Shown here piece by piece: positions 52,808-61,590 of a stretch of 64,000 nucleotides of DNA. The notes beneath the pieces were generated by a model. The model did not search any database and was not told where the DNA came from. It saw nothing but the letters and a program-made list of their open reading frames with translations. The stretch is from CALBZE01 sp036381255 (GTDB lineage Bacteria > Gemmatimonadota > Gemmatimonadetes > Longimicrobiales > RSA9). Position numbers and translations under genes: made by a program. Position 1 is the stretch's first letter. Each line of letters begins with the position of its first letter. The stretch is from contig DASVDG010000077.1 of assembly GCA_036381255.1 (NCBI GenBank), positions 72,606 to 136,605 of the forward strand. The letters run 5' to 3'.

Positions 52808-54306
52808 AGCGGCGGCGCCGGTGGTGGGCGGCGTGCGCCGCCGCGTTGGCCGCCACGGTGTCGTGCGCGCGGCCGTACCCGCCGACGGGGGGCGATCCGG
52901 ACCAGGAGGCGCCCTGGGTCGTCGCGACGGAGCCGGAGGCGATGGCGGTGGTCCCCGGGTGGGACGAGCCCGTCGTCTTCCGGTTCAACGAGCGGATCAG
53001 CGAGAACGGGATCGAGCAGTCGGTGATGGTCTCGCCGGAAACCGGCGAGGTCCGGATCGACAAGGGCCGGAGCGAGCTGCGCGTCTCGCTGGAGGGCGGG
53101 TGGCAGCCGGGTCAGATCTACCGCGTCGTGGTGCTCCCGGTGGTGCGGGACCTGTTCGGCAACGTCCGGGGGGAGCCGATCGACCTCGTGTTCTCCACGG
53201 GTCCGGAGATTCCGGGCACGGCGCTGGCCGGACGGGTGTCCGACCGCCTCACGGGACGGCCGGTCCCGGACGCGCGGGTCGAAGCGGTCCGCCGCGCGGA
53301 TTCCACGGTCTACGTCGCACGCACGGACACGGCGGGGATCTACGCGATGCGCCACATCCCGGCGGGTGAATACGACCTGAACGCTTTCGTCGACCAGGTG
53401 ATGAACCGCCGGCCGGATTTCACCGAGCCGTACGATTCCGGCGCCACGGTGCTCGCGGCGACCGACACGACCTTGATCAGCTTCTCGCTGCTGCGCGGCG
53501 ATACGACGGCGGCCCACGTCACGGGCGCGACCGCGCCGGATTCGGGGCACATCCAGGTTCGTCTCGACGACTACCTGGACCCGGAGGTGCCGCTCGACGG
53601 CGTCACGGTCGAACTGCTGCGGCTCCCCGACAGCACTGCGGTGGAGATCGCCGACGTGATGCACGAGCACGCGTGGGAGGCGCTCGAGGCGCGCCGCCGG
53701 GCCGTAGCGGATTCCCTCGCCGCGGCGTCGGATTCGGCCGCCGCGGAGAAGGGCGCCGTGACGCCGGGTGCGGAGCCGGCCCGTCCCGATTCGGCCGCGG
53801 CGTCCGGGGCGGGTGGCGCGGGCGCGGCGGCGCCGGCCGAATCGACCGGGCGCGGGGCGGGTCGACCGGCCGATCCGGCTGCGATCGAGGCCGCGGACTC
53901 CGCCGGGGCGGGCGGTGTGCGCGGCGGCGCGCCCGATGCGGCGGCCGCCGACTCGGTGGCGCTCCCCAGCCGTACGTTCGTGGTCGTTCCCGCTGCGCCA
54001 CTGCCTCCGGAGACGGACTTCGTGATCCGTGTCACGGGCATCCGCAACATCCACGGCTTGACGGACGGCGGCGGTACGGCCGAGCTGCGCACGCCGAAGC
54101 GGCCGGCGCCCCCGGCGGACACGGCGGCGGCGGACACGGTCCCGGCGCTGGCGCCGGACACGGTTCCGCCGGCCGCGCCGGATACGCTCCGCCCGGGCCC
54201 GGTCGAACCCGCGGCCCCGCCGGCCGCGGTCCCTTCGAGTGCGGTCTCGCGGCCGCGGCCGATGCCGACGCCGAGCGCCCGGTCCGACGCTTCCCCCGAA
54301 CCATGA
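52804..54306 (+). CDS. Putative lipoprotein with Ig-like and carboxypeptidase-regulatory-like domains
   Basis: A 500-residue protein from GTG 52804 overlapping valS. Its N-terminus (basic, then AAALAATVSCARP) is a possible lipobox at Cys21, with a weak -3 residue. About 40-130 is an SbsA-type Ig-like domain (VFRFNERISENGIEQSVMVS; VLPVVRDLFGNVRGEPIDLV). About 138-195 is a carboxypeptidase-regulatory-like domain (LAGRVSDRLTGRPVPDARVE). A long Ala/Pro/Asp-rich, probably disordered second half surrounds another Ig-like strand set. Envelope protein of unknown partner; its coupling to valS is likely only transcriptional convenience. Confidence 0.75.
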   Translation: MKRRRRWWAACAAALAATVSCARPYPPTGGDPDQEAPWVVATEPEAMAVVPGWDEPVVFRFNERISENGIEQSVMVSPETGEVRIDKGRSELRVSLEGGWQPGQIYRVVVLPVVRDLFGNVRGEPIDLVFSTGPEIPGTALAGRVSDRLTGRPVPDARVEAVRRADSTVYVARTDTAGIYAMRHIPAGEYDLNAFVDQVMNRRPDFTEPYDSGATVLAATDTTLISFSLLRGDTTAAHVTGATAPDSGHIQVRLDDYLDPEVPLDGVTVELLRLPDSTAVEIADVMHEHAWEALEARRRAVADSLAAASDSAAAEKGAVTPGAEPARPDSAAASGAGGAGAAAPAESTGRGAGRPADPAAIEAADSAGAGGVRGGAPDAAAADSVALPSRTFVVVPAAPLPPETDFVIRVTGIRNIHGLTDGGGTAELRTPKRPAPPADTAAADTVPALAPDTVPPAAPDTLRPGPVEPAAPPAAVPSSAVSRPRPMPTPSARSDASPEP

Positions 54307-55682
54307 CCGACCCGCGGCGCGCGATCCCGTCGATCGACCGCCTGCTGGCGAGCGACGCGTTCGCCGCGCTGCTCGCCGGCGCGCCGCGCACTCGCGTGCG
54401 CGACGCGCTCCAGGCGGTGCAGCACGAGGTGCGGCGCGCGGCGGCCGGGGCGAATGCCGCCCCGGCGACGGACCCGGCGTGGTACGCGGATCGTGTGCGT
54501 GCCCGGCTGACGGCGCAAGCGCGGCCGTCGCTGCGGCCGGTCATCAACGCGACGGGCGTGGTGCTGCACACGAACCTCGGCCGGGCGCCGCTCGCGCGCG
54601 TCGCCCGCGAGGCGATGGAGCGCGCGGCCGGCGGGTACAGCAACCTCGAGTACGACCTCGACGCCGGAGCGCGGGGCTCCCGCTACGACCACTGCACGGC
54701 GCTGCTCCGGGAGCTGACCGGCGCCGAGGCGGCGCTCGTGGTGAACAACAACGCGGCCGCGCTGGTCCTCGCGCTGAACACGCTGGCCGAGGGGCGGGAT
54801 GCGGTGGTGAGCCGGGGCGAGCTGGTCGAGATCGGCGGGTCGTTCCGCGTGCCGGAGATCATGGCGAAGAGCGGTGCGCGCATGCGCGAGGTGGGCGCGA
54901 CGAACAAGACACACCTCGCGGATTACGAGGCCGCGGTCACGACGGAGACCGGCGCGATCCTCAAGGTGCACCGCTCGAACTTCCGGATCGTGGGCTTCGC
55001 CGCGGAGGTCCCGCTGGCCGAGCTGGCCGGACTCGGTCGCGCGCGCGGCGTGGCGGTGATCAACGATCTCGGCTCCGGGCTGCTGCTCGACCTGCGGCCG
55101 CTCGGCCTGCCGTACGAGCCGACCGCCGCCGATGCCCTCGGCGCCGGCGCGGACATCGTGACGATGAGCGGCGACAAGCTGCTCGGCGGCCCCCAGGCGG
55201 GGATCCTGCTCGGCCGTGCCGAGTGGATCGGGCGGATGCGGCGCAACCCGCTGTGCCGGGCGTTCCGGGTCGACAAGTTCACACTGGCCGCACTCGAGGC
55301 GACGCTCGCGCTCTACCGGGACCCGGACGTCGCGATGCGCGAAGTGCCCGTGCTGCGCATGCTGTCGCTGGGCGCCGCGGAGCTGGAACGGCGGGCCGCA
55401 TCGTGGATCGAGCGGCTCGGCGCCGCGGGCGTCGCGGCGGATGCCGTCCCGGGCGGCTCCGCCGTGGGCGGCGGCGCCTACCCGGGCGTCGAGCTGCCGA
55501 CGACGCTGGTCGCCGTGACCGCCGCGGCGCGCTCCGCGACGGAGCTGGAGGCGGCGCTGCGCTCTGGCGAGCCGGCCGTTGTAGCGCGGATCGTGGACGG
55601 GCGCGTCGTCCTCGACCCGCGGACCGTGGCCGAGGCGGAGGAGGACGCGCTGCTCGAGCGGGTGCGCGATGCCGTCGCCTGA
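54303..55682 (+). CDS. selA: L-seryl-tRNA(Sec) selenium transferase
   Basis: A 459-residue PLP enzyme, the normal SelA length. The N-terminal domain (RAIPSIDRLLASDAFAALLA) is present, followed by INATGVVLHTNLGRAPL, EYDLDAGARGSR and the PLP lysine Lys292 in MSGDKLLGGPQAG. It converts Ser-tRNA(Sec) to Sec-tRNA(Sec) with selenophosphate, so the organism should decode UGA as selenocysteine. selB, selD and tRNA-Sec are not in the window. It overlaps the previous gene by four bases and gmhB by fourteen. Confidence 0.93.
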   Translation: MTDPRRAIPSIDRLLASDAFAALLAGAPRTRVRDALQAVQHEVRRAAAGANAAPATDPAWYADRVRARLTAQARPSLRPVINATGVVLHTNLGRAPLARVAREAMERAAGGYSNLEYDLDAGARGSRYDHCTALLRELTGAEAALVVNNNAAALVLALNTLAEGRDAVVSRGELVEIGGSFRVPEIMAKSGARMREVGATNKTHLADYEAAVTTETGAILKVHRSNFRIVGFAAEVPLAELAGLGRARGVAVINDLGSGLLLDLRPLGLPYEPTAADALGAGADIVTMSGDKLLGGPQAGILLGRAEWIGRMRRNPLCRAFRVDKFTLAALEATLALYRDPDVAMREVPVLRMLSLGAAELERRAASWIERLGAAGVAADAVPGGSAVGGGAYPGVELPTTLVAVTAAARSATELEAALRSGEPAVVARIVDGRVVLDPRTVAEAEEDALLERVRDAVA

Positions 55683-56229
55683 GACCGCGGCCCGGCCGGC
55701 GGCGTTCCTCGACCGCGATGGCACGTTGATCGTGGAGCGGGGCTACCTGGCGGACCCGGACGGCGTGGAGCTGGTGCCGGGCGCCGCGGCAGCGCTCCGG
55801 CGGCTTGCGGCGGCCGGGTATCGGCTCGTGATCGTGACGAACCAGTCGGGGATCGCGCGCGGGCTGTACGGCACGGCGGAGTTCCACGCGGTGCAGCGGC
55901 GGGTCGAGGAGCGGTTCGCGGCGGAGGGCGTCCGCTTCGATGGGGTGTACTTCTGTCCGCACCACCCCGAGGTCACGGGGGCGTGCGCCTGTCGCAAGCC
56001 GGCGCCCGGCATGTACCGGCGGGCGGGCCGGGAACTCGGCCTCGACCTCGCGCGTTCCGTGTACGTGGGGGACAAGCCGAGCGACGTCCTGCCGGCGCTC
56101 GAGCTCGGCGGCGCGGGCTACCTCGTGCGGACGGGGTACGGCGCCGGGCACGCCGCGAGCGTGCCGCCGGAGGTCGCCGTCGTCGACGATCTCGCGGCGG
56201 TGGCCGCCGCCGTGATCCGCCGGTCCTGA
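55669..56229 (+). CDS. gmhB: D-glycero-D-manno-heptose-1,7-bisphosphate 7-phosphatase
   Basis: A 186-residue HAD phosphatase. The nucleophile motif is FLDRDGTL (Asp15, Asp17), then VTNQSG (58-61 region) and the zinc-binding set C96-x-H98 ... C106-x-C108 (FCPHHPEVTGACACRKPAPG) unique to GmhB/HisB-type phosphatases, ending with VGDKPSD. It makes heptose-1-phosphate for lipopolysaccharide core or related glycans. A histidinol-phosphatase-like role is the main alternative. ATG 55669 lies inside the selA end, so translation is coupled. Confidence 0.88.
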   Translation: MPSPETAARPAAFLDRDGTLIVERGYLADPDGVELVPGAAAALRRLAAAGYRLVIVTNQSGIARGLYGTAEFHAVQRRVEERFAAEGVRFDGVYFCPHHPEVTGACACRKPAPGMYRRAGRELGLDLARSVYVGDKPSDVLPALELGGAGYLVRTGYGAGHAASVPPEVAVVDDLAAVAAAVIRRS

Positions 56230-56244
56230 CGCGGTTTTCCGGGG

Positions 56245-56273
56245 TTGACAGCCCCTATTCGGCCGTCTATCGT
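56245..56273 (+). promoter_or_regulatory. Sigma-70-type promoter for the erpA-like gene
   Basis: TTGACA (56245-56250) and TATCGT (56268-56273), spacing exactly 17 bases, 86 bases before the start codon. Perfect -35 box; the best promoter candidate in the window. Confidence 0.7.
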
Positions 56274-56358
56274 TGGCTTGAAACCTGCGCAACGCGAGGG
56301 TGTACCCTTTGGCCGGGATCACCGGGAGCGAATCCCGTTCACTTCTGAGGAGGAACCG

Positions 56359-56688
56359 ATGACCATCACGGTCACGCCGAACGCGGTCGCCGAGGTACAG
56401 AAGTTCATGGAGGAGCAGGGGGCGGCGGACACGGCGGGTCTGCGCGTCGCCGTGCTGCCGGGCGGCTGCTCCGGCTTCCAGTACGGGCTGAACATCGAGG
56501 ACGAGGCCCAGGACGACGACGAGGTGCTCGAGATGAACGGGCTGCGCGTCTTCGTGGACCCGTTCAGCGCGCAGTACCTCGATGGCGTGGAGATCGACTA
56601 CGTCACGACGATGATGGGTTCGGGCTTCACGTTCAACAACCCGAACGCGACGGGCGGCTGCGGCTGCGGCAGCTCGTTCACGGCCTGA
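56359..56688 (+). CDS. erpA: A-type iron-sulfur cluster carrier (ErpA/IscA family)
   Basis: A 109-residue HesB/IscA-family protein with the three cluster-binding cysteines C37 (PGGCSGFQY), C101 and C103 (ATGGCGCGSSF). GAGGAGG sits 6 bases before ATG 56359. It hands [Fe-S] clusters to target enzymes. The next gene, nadA, needs a [4Fe-4S] cluster, so the pair makes sense together, though a hairpin separates them. ErpA versus IscA/SufA cannot be settled by sequence alone. Confidence 0.9.
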   Translation: MTITVTPNAVAEVQKFMEEQGAADTAGLRVAVLPGGCSGFQYGLNIEDEAQDDDEVLEMNGLRVFVDPFSAQYLDGVEIDYVTTMMGSGFTFNNPNATGGCGCGSSFTA

Positions 56689-56719
56689 CCGCAGTCCCGG
56701 CAGGGAAGAAGGGTCGACC

Positions 56720-56747
56720 CGGGCTCGCGGGGCTGCCTGCGAGCCCG
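56720..56747 (+). terminator. Hairpin between the erpA-like gene and nadA
   Basis: CGGGCTCGC and GCGAGCCCG form a 9-bp perfect stem with a 10-base loop, 32 bases after the stop and 25 before nadA. No T tract; may attenuate read-through into nadA. Confidence 0.45.
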
Positions 56748-56771
56748 TCGTCACATACGTACACTGAGGTC

Positions 56772-57818
56772 ATGGAACGGGCGATGATCGCAACGGCCGA
56801 ACCGCTCGCGAGCCCACTGCACTACGCGAAGCTGTCCGCCGAAGAGCTCAGGGAGCGGATCCTCCGGCGGAAGGCGGAGCTGAGCGCCGTGATCCTGGGG
56901 CATTACTACCAGCGTGGCGAGATCCAGGACGTCAGCGATTTCGTGGGCGACTCGCTGGGCCTCTCGCAGGAGGCGGCGGCGACGGACGCGGACGTGATCG
57001 TGTTCTGCGGCGTCCACTTCATGGCGGAGACGGCGAAGATCCTCTCGCCGGAGAAGCAGGTTCTGATGCCCGACCTGCACGCGGGCTGTCCGATGGCGGA
57101 CTTCGTCACGGCGGACGCGCTGCGGAAGCTGAAGGCGGAGCACCCCGACGCGGCGGTCGTGGCGTACGTCAACTCGACGGCCGCGGTGAAAGCGGAGGCG
57201 GACATCTGCTGTACGAGCTCGAACGCCGTGAGGGTGGTCGAGTCGATCCCGCGCGAGCAGCCGATCATCTTCGTCCCGGACAAGAACCTGGCGGATTACG
57301 TGGCCGAGCGGACCGGGCGGCGGAACATCATTGCCTGGGACGGCTACTGCTACGTCCACGACGATCTGGTGCTGGAGGAGCTGGACGCGGCGCGCCGCGA
57401 GAACCCGGACGCGAAGGTGGTCATCCATCCGGAGGCGCGCCGCGACCTGCTGGACCAGGCGGACTACGTCGTGTCGACGGCGGGTATGGCGAAGCTGGCC
57501 GCCGAGCACGACGCGCTGATCGTCGGGACGGAACGCGGCCTGATCGACCGGCTCAGGGAGCAGTTCCCGCACAAGCGGATCATCCCGCTCTCCCGCGCCG
57601 CGATCTGCGGCAACATGAAGATGAACACGCTGGCGAAGCTGGCGTGGTGCCTGGACCACGGGGAGCACGAAGTCACGCTGGACGAGGGGGTGCGACGGCG
57701 CGCGGAGGGCGCGCTTCGGCGCATGCTCGAGCTGTCGGGCGGATGGCGCGCGCCGACCGATGAGGAGCGGCGGCTGGAGGAGGCGGGCCTCGGGCCGCGG
57801 GGGTGCGGCTGCGCCTGA
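56772..57818 (+). CDS. nadA: Quinolinate synthase A
   Basis: A 348-residue NadA. Cluster-ligand cysteines fit the family pattern: C106 (DLHAGCPMADF), C193 (WDGYCYVHD) and C279 (RAAICGNMKMNT); conserved GVHFMAETAKILSPEKQVLM is present. It condenses iminoaspartate with dihydroxyacetone phosphate to quinolinate for NAD synthesis using its [4Fe-4S] cluster. The C-terminus ends GPRGCGCA, an extra Cys pair reminiscent of the short Cys-rich tail of some NadA proteins. nadB and nadC are not seen here. Confidence 0.97.
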   Translation: MERAMIATAEPLASPLHYAKLSAEELRERILRRKAELSAVILGHYYQRGEIQDVSDFVGDSLGLSQEAAATDADVIVFCGVHFMAETAKILSPEKQVLMPDLHAGCPMADFVTADALRKLKAEHPDAAVVAYVNSTAAVKAEADICCTSSNAVRVVESIPREQPIIFVPDKNLADYVAERTGRRNIIAWDGYCYVHDDLVLEELDAARRENPDAKVVIHPEARRDLLDQADYVVSTAGMAKLAAEHDALIVGTERGLIDRLREQFPHKRIIPLSRAAICGNMKMNTLAKLAWCLDHGEHEVTLDEGVRRRAEGALRRMLELSGGWRAPTDEERRLEEAGLGPRGCGCA

Positions 57819-57897
57819 ACCGGGCGAGGGTCGCGGAAACGGAAGCGGGCGCGTGCCTCCGCGTCCGCCGAGGCTCGTCGGGTGCGGCTCGTGCCGA

Positions 57898-57936
57898 CGG
57901 CGGCCGTGGGCTCCGACCGGAGCGCCACGGCCGCCG
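57898..57936 (+). terminator. Strong two-part hairpin after nadA
   Basis: CGGCGGCCGTGG/CCACGGCCGCCG forms a 12-bp outer stem, with inner GCTCC/GGAGC closing a GACC loop, 79 bases after the nadA stop. It is followed by TTCTTC, a weak pyrimidine run. Likely transcript end. Confidence 0.65.
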
Positions 57937-58081
57937 TTCTTCGTGCCGGCGGCACGGCGGGCCGAGCGGCGCGCGGTGTGCGAGGGTGCACGGCCACGCG
58001 GCCTGGCCGCCCGGCGTCGAGGATGGTATCTTCGCGCCCGGGTGGGCCGGGGAATCCGGGATTCTCCGATGGGAGGCGAAG

Positions 58082-58540
58082 ATGGCGGGCGAGACGGAAG
58101 CGAGGCTCCTCGAGGTCGGCACCGACGCGCCGGACTTCACGCTGATCAGCGCGTACGGCGAGCCGTTCACGCTCTCGGAGCTGCGGGGGCGGATGAACGC
58201 GTGCCTGTTCTTCTACCCGGAACACGAGACGCCGCAGAACTCGCGTCAGCTCGCGGCCGCGCGCGACGACCGCGAGCGGTTCATCGGCGCGGACATCGAG
58301 CGCATCGGCCTGAATCCCGGCTCGCTGGAGGAGAACCAGCGCCTCGCGCAGCTGCACGAGCTCGATTTTCCGCTGCTCGTCGACGCGGACCTGGAGGTGG
58401 CGCGCAAGTACGGCGCGGCGCCGCCCGACCGGCACCACGTGGAGCGGATCGTCTACGTGGTGGACAAGGAAGGGAAGATCGCGTTCGCCCGGCGCGGCAC
58501 CCCGACGACGGAAGAGATCCTGGAGGCACTCGATCGATGA
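58082..58540 (+). CDS. Peroxiredoxin-fold protein lacking the peroxidatic cysteine
   Basis: A 152-residue AhpC/BCP-like fold: VGTDAPDFTLISAYGEPFTL, NACLFFYPEHETPQNSRQLA, and IVYVVDKEGKIAFARRG. In 1-Cys/BCP peroxiredoxins the active-site segment reads YPK-x-D-TP-x-C; here the Cys is Asn53. The only Cys, Cys41, lies on the strand before and does not replace it. It may therefore be a non-peroxidase binding protein or use a different chemistry. GGGAGG site 5-6 bases before ATG. Overlaps the MBL hydrolase gene by four bases. Confidence 0.8.
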   Translation: MAGETEARLLEVGTDAPDFTLISAYGEPFTLSELRGRMNACLFFYPEHETPQNSRQLAAARDDRERFIGADIERIGLNPGSLEENQRLAQLHELDFPLLVDADLEVARKYGAAPPDRHHVERIVYVVDKEGKIAFARRGTPTTEEILEALDR

Positions 58541-59205
58541 CGGCGAAGGCGCCGCTGACGGTCCGGGTCTTCACGGGCCCGGGTTTCGAAGAGAACGCGT
58601 ACCTGGCGTGGCGCCCGGGTGCGTCCAGCGCGGTCGCGATCGACCCGGGTGCGGGCGCCGGAGCGCTGGCCGACGCGCTCGAGGCAGAAGGCATCGCGCT
58701 GGAGGCCATTCTGTTGACCCACGCGCATTTCGACCACATCGAAGGCGTCGCGGGGCTCGTGGAGCGGACGGGCGCGCCGGTGTACCTGCACCCGGACGCG
58801 CGGCCGTGGTATGATCGTGCGGCGGACCAGGCGGCGATGTTCGGCGTGCGCGTGGCCGCGCCGCCGGCGCCGAGCCACGCGCTGGCGCACGGCCAGGATC
58901 TGGAGCTGGCGGGCGTGCGCGTCGAGGTGCGGGACGCGCCCGGTCACGCGCCGGGCCACGTGATCCTCTACATCGCCGACGCGGGCCTCGCCTTCGTGGG
59001 CGACGTCGTCTTCCAGGGCTCGATCGGCCGGACCGACCTGCCGGGCGGGAACTTCCAGCAGCTCATGCGCTCGATCCGGGAGCAGGTCCTGTCGCTGCCG
59101 GACGAGACGGTGCTGTTCCCCGGCCATGGGCCGGAGACGACGGTCGGCCACGAGCGCGTCGCGAACCCCTTCCTGGTGCCGCAGTACCGGGGCGGCTTCG
59201 CCTGA
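58537..59205 (+). CDS. Metallo-beta-lactamase fold hydrolase (glyoxalase II-like)
   Basis: A 222-residue MBL-fold protein with the binuclear site: H62-A-H64-F-D66-H67 (THAHFDHIEG), His in APGHAPGH, Asp in FVGDVVFQGSIGRTDLPGG and His in FPGHGPETT. The GSIGRTDLPGG segment is typical of the YcbL/glyoxalase II-like branch, which hydrolyses thioesters or related compounds. ATG 58537 overlaps the stop of the peroxiredoxin-fold gene, suggesting paired function in oxidant or thiol metabolism, which is inference. purN starts at the last base of this gene. Confidence 0.9.
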   Translation: MTAKAPLTVRVFTGPGFEENAYLAWRPGASSAVAIDPGAGAGALADALEAEGIALEAILLTHAHFDHIEGVAGLVERTGAPVYLHPDARPWYDRAADQAAMFGVRVAAPPAPSHALAHGQDLELAGVRVEVRDAPGHAPGHVILYIADAGLAFVGDVVFQGSIGRTDLPGGNFQQLMRSIREQVLSLPDETVLFPGHGPETTVGHERVANPFLVPQYRGGFA

Positions 59206-59939
59206 TGACCCTGCGCGACAGCGAAGCCGGCGCGGAGCGGCGCCCGGTCCGGATCGCGGTCTTCGCCTCGGGCGGCGGCTCGAACCTCCAGGCGATCCTC
59301 GACCACCTGCGCGGGCCGGCAGGGGAGGCGGCGCGCCTGGCCGTGGTCGTGAGCGACAAGCCGGAGGCCGGCGCGCTCGAGCGGGCCCGACGCGCGGGCG
59401 TGGCGACGCGGGTGATCCCCGTGCGCGACCGGCCCGTGGACGCCGTCGCGGCGGAGACGCTCGACACGCTGGCGGAGGCGGGGACCGACATGGTCGCCCT
59501 CGCCGGCTACCTGCGGCTGGTGCCGGCCGAGGTCGTGCGCGCGTTCCGCGGGCGCATCGTGAACATCCACCCGGCGCTTCTCCCCGCGTTCGGCGGGAAG
59601 GGGATGTACGGCGCGCGGGTGCATCGCGCGGTGCTCGATGCGGGCTGCCGCGTGAGCGGCGCGACCGTGCACCTCGTCGACGAACACTACGACCGTGGGC
59701 CGATCCTCTTCCAGTGGCCGGTCCCGGTGCGGGCGGACGACACCGCCGAGACGCTGGCGGCGCGCGTACTGCGCGTCGAGCACGCGATCTACCCGCCGAC
59801 GATCGAGGCGGTCGCGCGGGCGGTTGCGGGCGGCGAAGCGGTACGCCCGTTCCGCGTCCCGGATGCGACGACGTTCACGCTTGCCGCCGGCGATGCGCCG
59901 GACGCGTGGCAGGTGCGGCGCGCGCTCGGGCTGGAATGA
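59205..59939 (+). CDS. purN: Phosphoribosylglycinamide formyltransferase
   Basis: A 244-residue GAR transformylase with a short N-terminal extension (MTLRDSEAGAERRP). Motifs: ASGGGSNLQAIL for the phosphate, then N120, H122 (RIVNIHPALLPAF) and Asp159 (GATVHLVDEHYDRGPIL), the catalytic trio. It transfers a formyl group from 10-formyl-THF to glycinamide ribonucleotide in purine synthesis. ATG overlaps the preceding stop by one base. Followed 27 bases later by purH, a natural pairing. Confidence 0.95.
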   Translation: MTLRDSEAGAERRPVRIAVFASGGGSNLQAILDHLRGPAGEAARLAVVVSDKPEAGALERARRAGVATRVIPVRDRPVDAVAAETLDTLAEAGTDMVALAGYLRLVPAEVVRAFRGRIVNIHPALLPAFGGKGMYGARVHRAVLDAGCRVSGATVHLVDEHYDRGPILFQWPVPVRADDTAETLAARVLRVEHAIYPPTIEAVARAVAGGEAVRPFRVPDATTFTLAAGDAPDAWQVRRALGLE

Positions 59940-59966
59940 ACCACAACACGACTCGAGGCGGGGGCA

Positions 59967-61541
59967 ATGCCTAGGGCGATACTGAGCGTTTCGGACAAGC
60001 GCGGCGTAGTCGAATTCGCGCGGGGGTTGACGGAGCTGGGGTGGGAGATCGTCTCGACCGGCGGGACGGCGAGCCGGCTGCGCGAGGCCGGGATCGAGGT
60101 CCGGGGCGTGAGCGACGTGACCGGCCACCCGGAGATCATGGACGGCCGGGTGAAGACGCTGCACCCCGCGATCCATGCCGGGCTCCTGGCGCGCCGCGAC
60201 ACGGACGCGGACCGGGAGGCGCTCGAGCGGTTGGGCTACGGCACGATCGACCTCGTCGCCGTGAACCTGTACCCGTTCCGGGAGACCGTTGCGGCGGGCG
60301 CGTCGGTGCGTGAGGCGATGGAGCAGGTCGACATCGGCGGGCCGACGATGCTGCGCGCGGCGGCGAAGAACCACGCGTGGGTGCTGCCGGTCGTCGACCC
60401 GTCCGACTACCCGCGGGTGCTGGACGCTCTGCGGGGCGGGGAGATCCCGGCGGCGCTGCGGGCGGAGCTCGCGCGCAAGGTGTTCGCACACACGGCGGCG
60501 TACGACTCGGCGATCGCGGAGTACCTGGAGCAGCAGACGGCGGGCGCCGGCGCGGAGGCGACGGGGTCGACGGGCGGGTTCCCGCCGTCGTTCACGCTGC
60601 GGCTGACGAAGGTGCAGGACCTGCGCTACGGCGAGAACCCGGAGCAGGCGGCGGCGTTCTATGCGGAGGAGGGCGCGCCGCTGGGATCGTTGCCGCGGCT
60701 CGCGCAGCTTCACGGCAAGGAGCTGTCGTTCAACAACCTGATGGACATCGAAGGGGCGGTGACAGCCGTGTCGGCGTGGGCCGGCTCGGGGCGGGCGGCG
60801 TGCGCGGTGCTGAAGCACACGACGCCGTGCGGCATCGCGCTGGGCTCGGACGCGGAGGACGCGTACCGGCGCGCGCTGGAGACGGACCCGGTCTCCGCGT
60901 TCGGCGGGATCGTCGCGCTGAACGTGCCGGTCACGGGCGCGGCGGCGGAGGCGATGGCGAGCACGTTCCTCGAGGTCGTCGTCGCGCCGGGGTTCGACGA
61001 CCACGCGCTCGAAGTGCTCCGGGCGAAGAAGAACCTGCGGTTGATCGTGCTGCCGATCGAGGCGGCGGGCGCGGAGGAGCTGGACTACAAGCGCGTGCGC
61101 GGCGGGATGCTGGTGCAGCGGCGCATGCGAATGACGTTCCCCGAGGACGCGTGGCGCGTCGTCACGAAGCGCGAGCCGACGGAGCGCGAGTGGCGCGACC
61201 TGCGCTTCGCCTGGCGCGCCGTCGCGTCGGTCAAGTCGAACGCGATCCTGCTGGCGGAGAACGAGCGGGCCGTCGGGATCGGCGCCGGGCAGATGAGCCG
61301 CGTCGACGCCTCGCGGATCGCGGTGATGAAGGCGCACGACCAGGGCTTCGAGCTGCACGGCAGCGTGCTCGCGTCGGACGCGTTCTTCCCGTTCCGCGAC
61401 GGCGTGGATGCCGCCGCCGAGGCGGGCGCGACCGCGGTGATCCAGCCCGGCGGCTCGGTTCGCGACGAGGAGGTCATCGCCGCCGCCGACGAGCACGGGA
61501 TGGCGATGGTGTTCACCGGCCGGCGCGTGTTCCGGCACTGA
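59967..61541 (+). CDS. purH: Bifunctional AICAR formyltransferase/IMP cyclohydrolase
   Basis: A 524-residue protein with the usual two domains: N-terminal IMP cyclohydrolase (about 1-200, ARAILSVSDKRGVVEFARGL, IMDGRVKTLHPAIHAG) and C-terminal AICAR transformylase (DLRYGENPEQAAAFY, VLKHTTPCGIALG, and the tail AAAEAGATAVIQPGGSVRDE). It completes the last two steps of IMP synthesis. guaA at 18.3-19.8 kb would continue to GMP. Length agrees with orthologues (about 520-530). Confidence 0.98.
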   Translation: MPRAILSVSDKRGVVEFARGLTELGWEIVSTGGTASRLREAGIEVRGVSDVTGHPEIMDGRVKTLHPAIHAGLLARRDTDADREALERLGYGTIDLVAVNLYPFRETVAAGASVREAMEQVDIGGPTMLRAAAKNHAWVLPVVDPSDYPRVLDALRGGEIPAALRAELARKVFAHTAAYDSAIAEYLEQQTAGAGAEATGSTGGFPPSFTLRLTKVQDLRYGENPEQAAAFYAEEGAPLGSLPRLAQLHGKELSFNNLMDIEGAVTAVSAWAGSGRAACAVLKHTTPCGIALGSDAEDAYRRALETDPVSAFGGIVALNVPVTGAAAEAMASTFLEVVVAPGFDDHALEVLRAKKNLRLIVLPIEAAGAEELDYKRVRGGMLVQRRMRMTFPEDAWRVVTKREPTEREWRDLRFAWRAVASVKSNAILLAENERAVGIGAGQMSRVDASRIAVMKAHDQGFELHGSVLASDAFFPFRDGVDAAAEAGATAVIQPGGSVRDEEVIAAADEHGMAMVFTGRRVFRH

Positions 61542-61590
61542 GCGCGGGGAGCTCCGTCGACCGTACCGGGCGCGGTCGATCCTCGGCGCG

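Noticed and set aside
54303..59205. In-frame TGA that might encode selenocysteine near selA
   Set aside because: I inspected the genes around selA, including the peroxiredoxin-fold gene; each ends at a normal stop and its relatives do not extend past it. The Asn53 position is AAC, not TGA.
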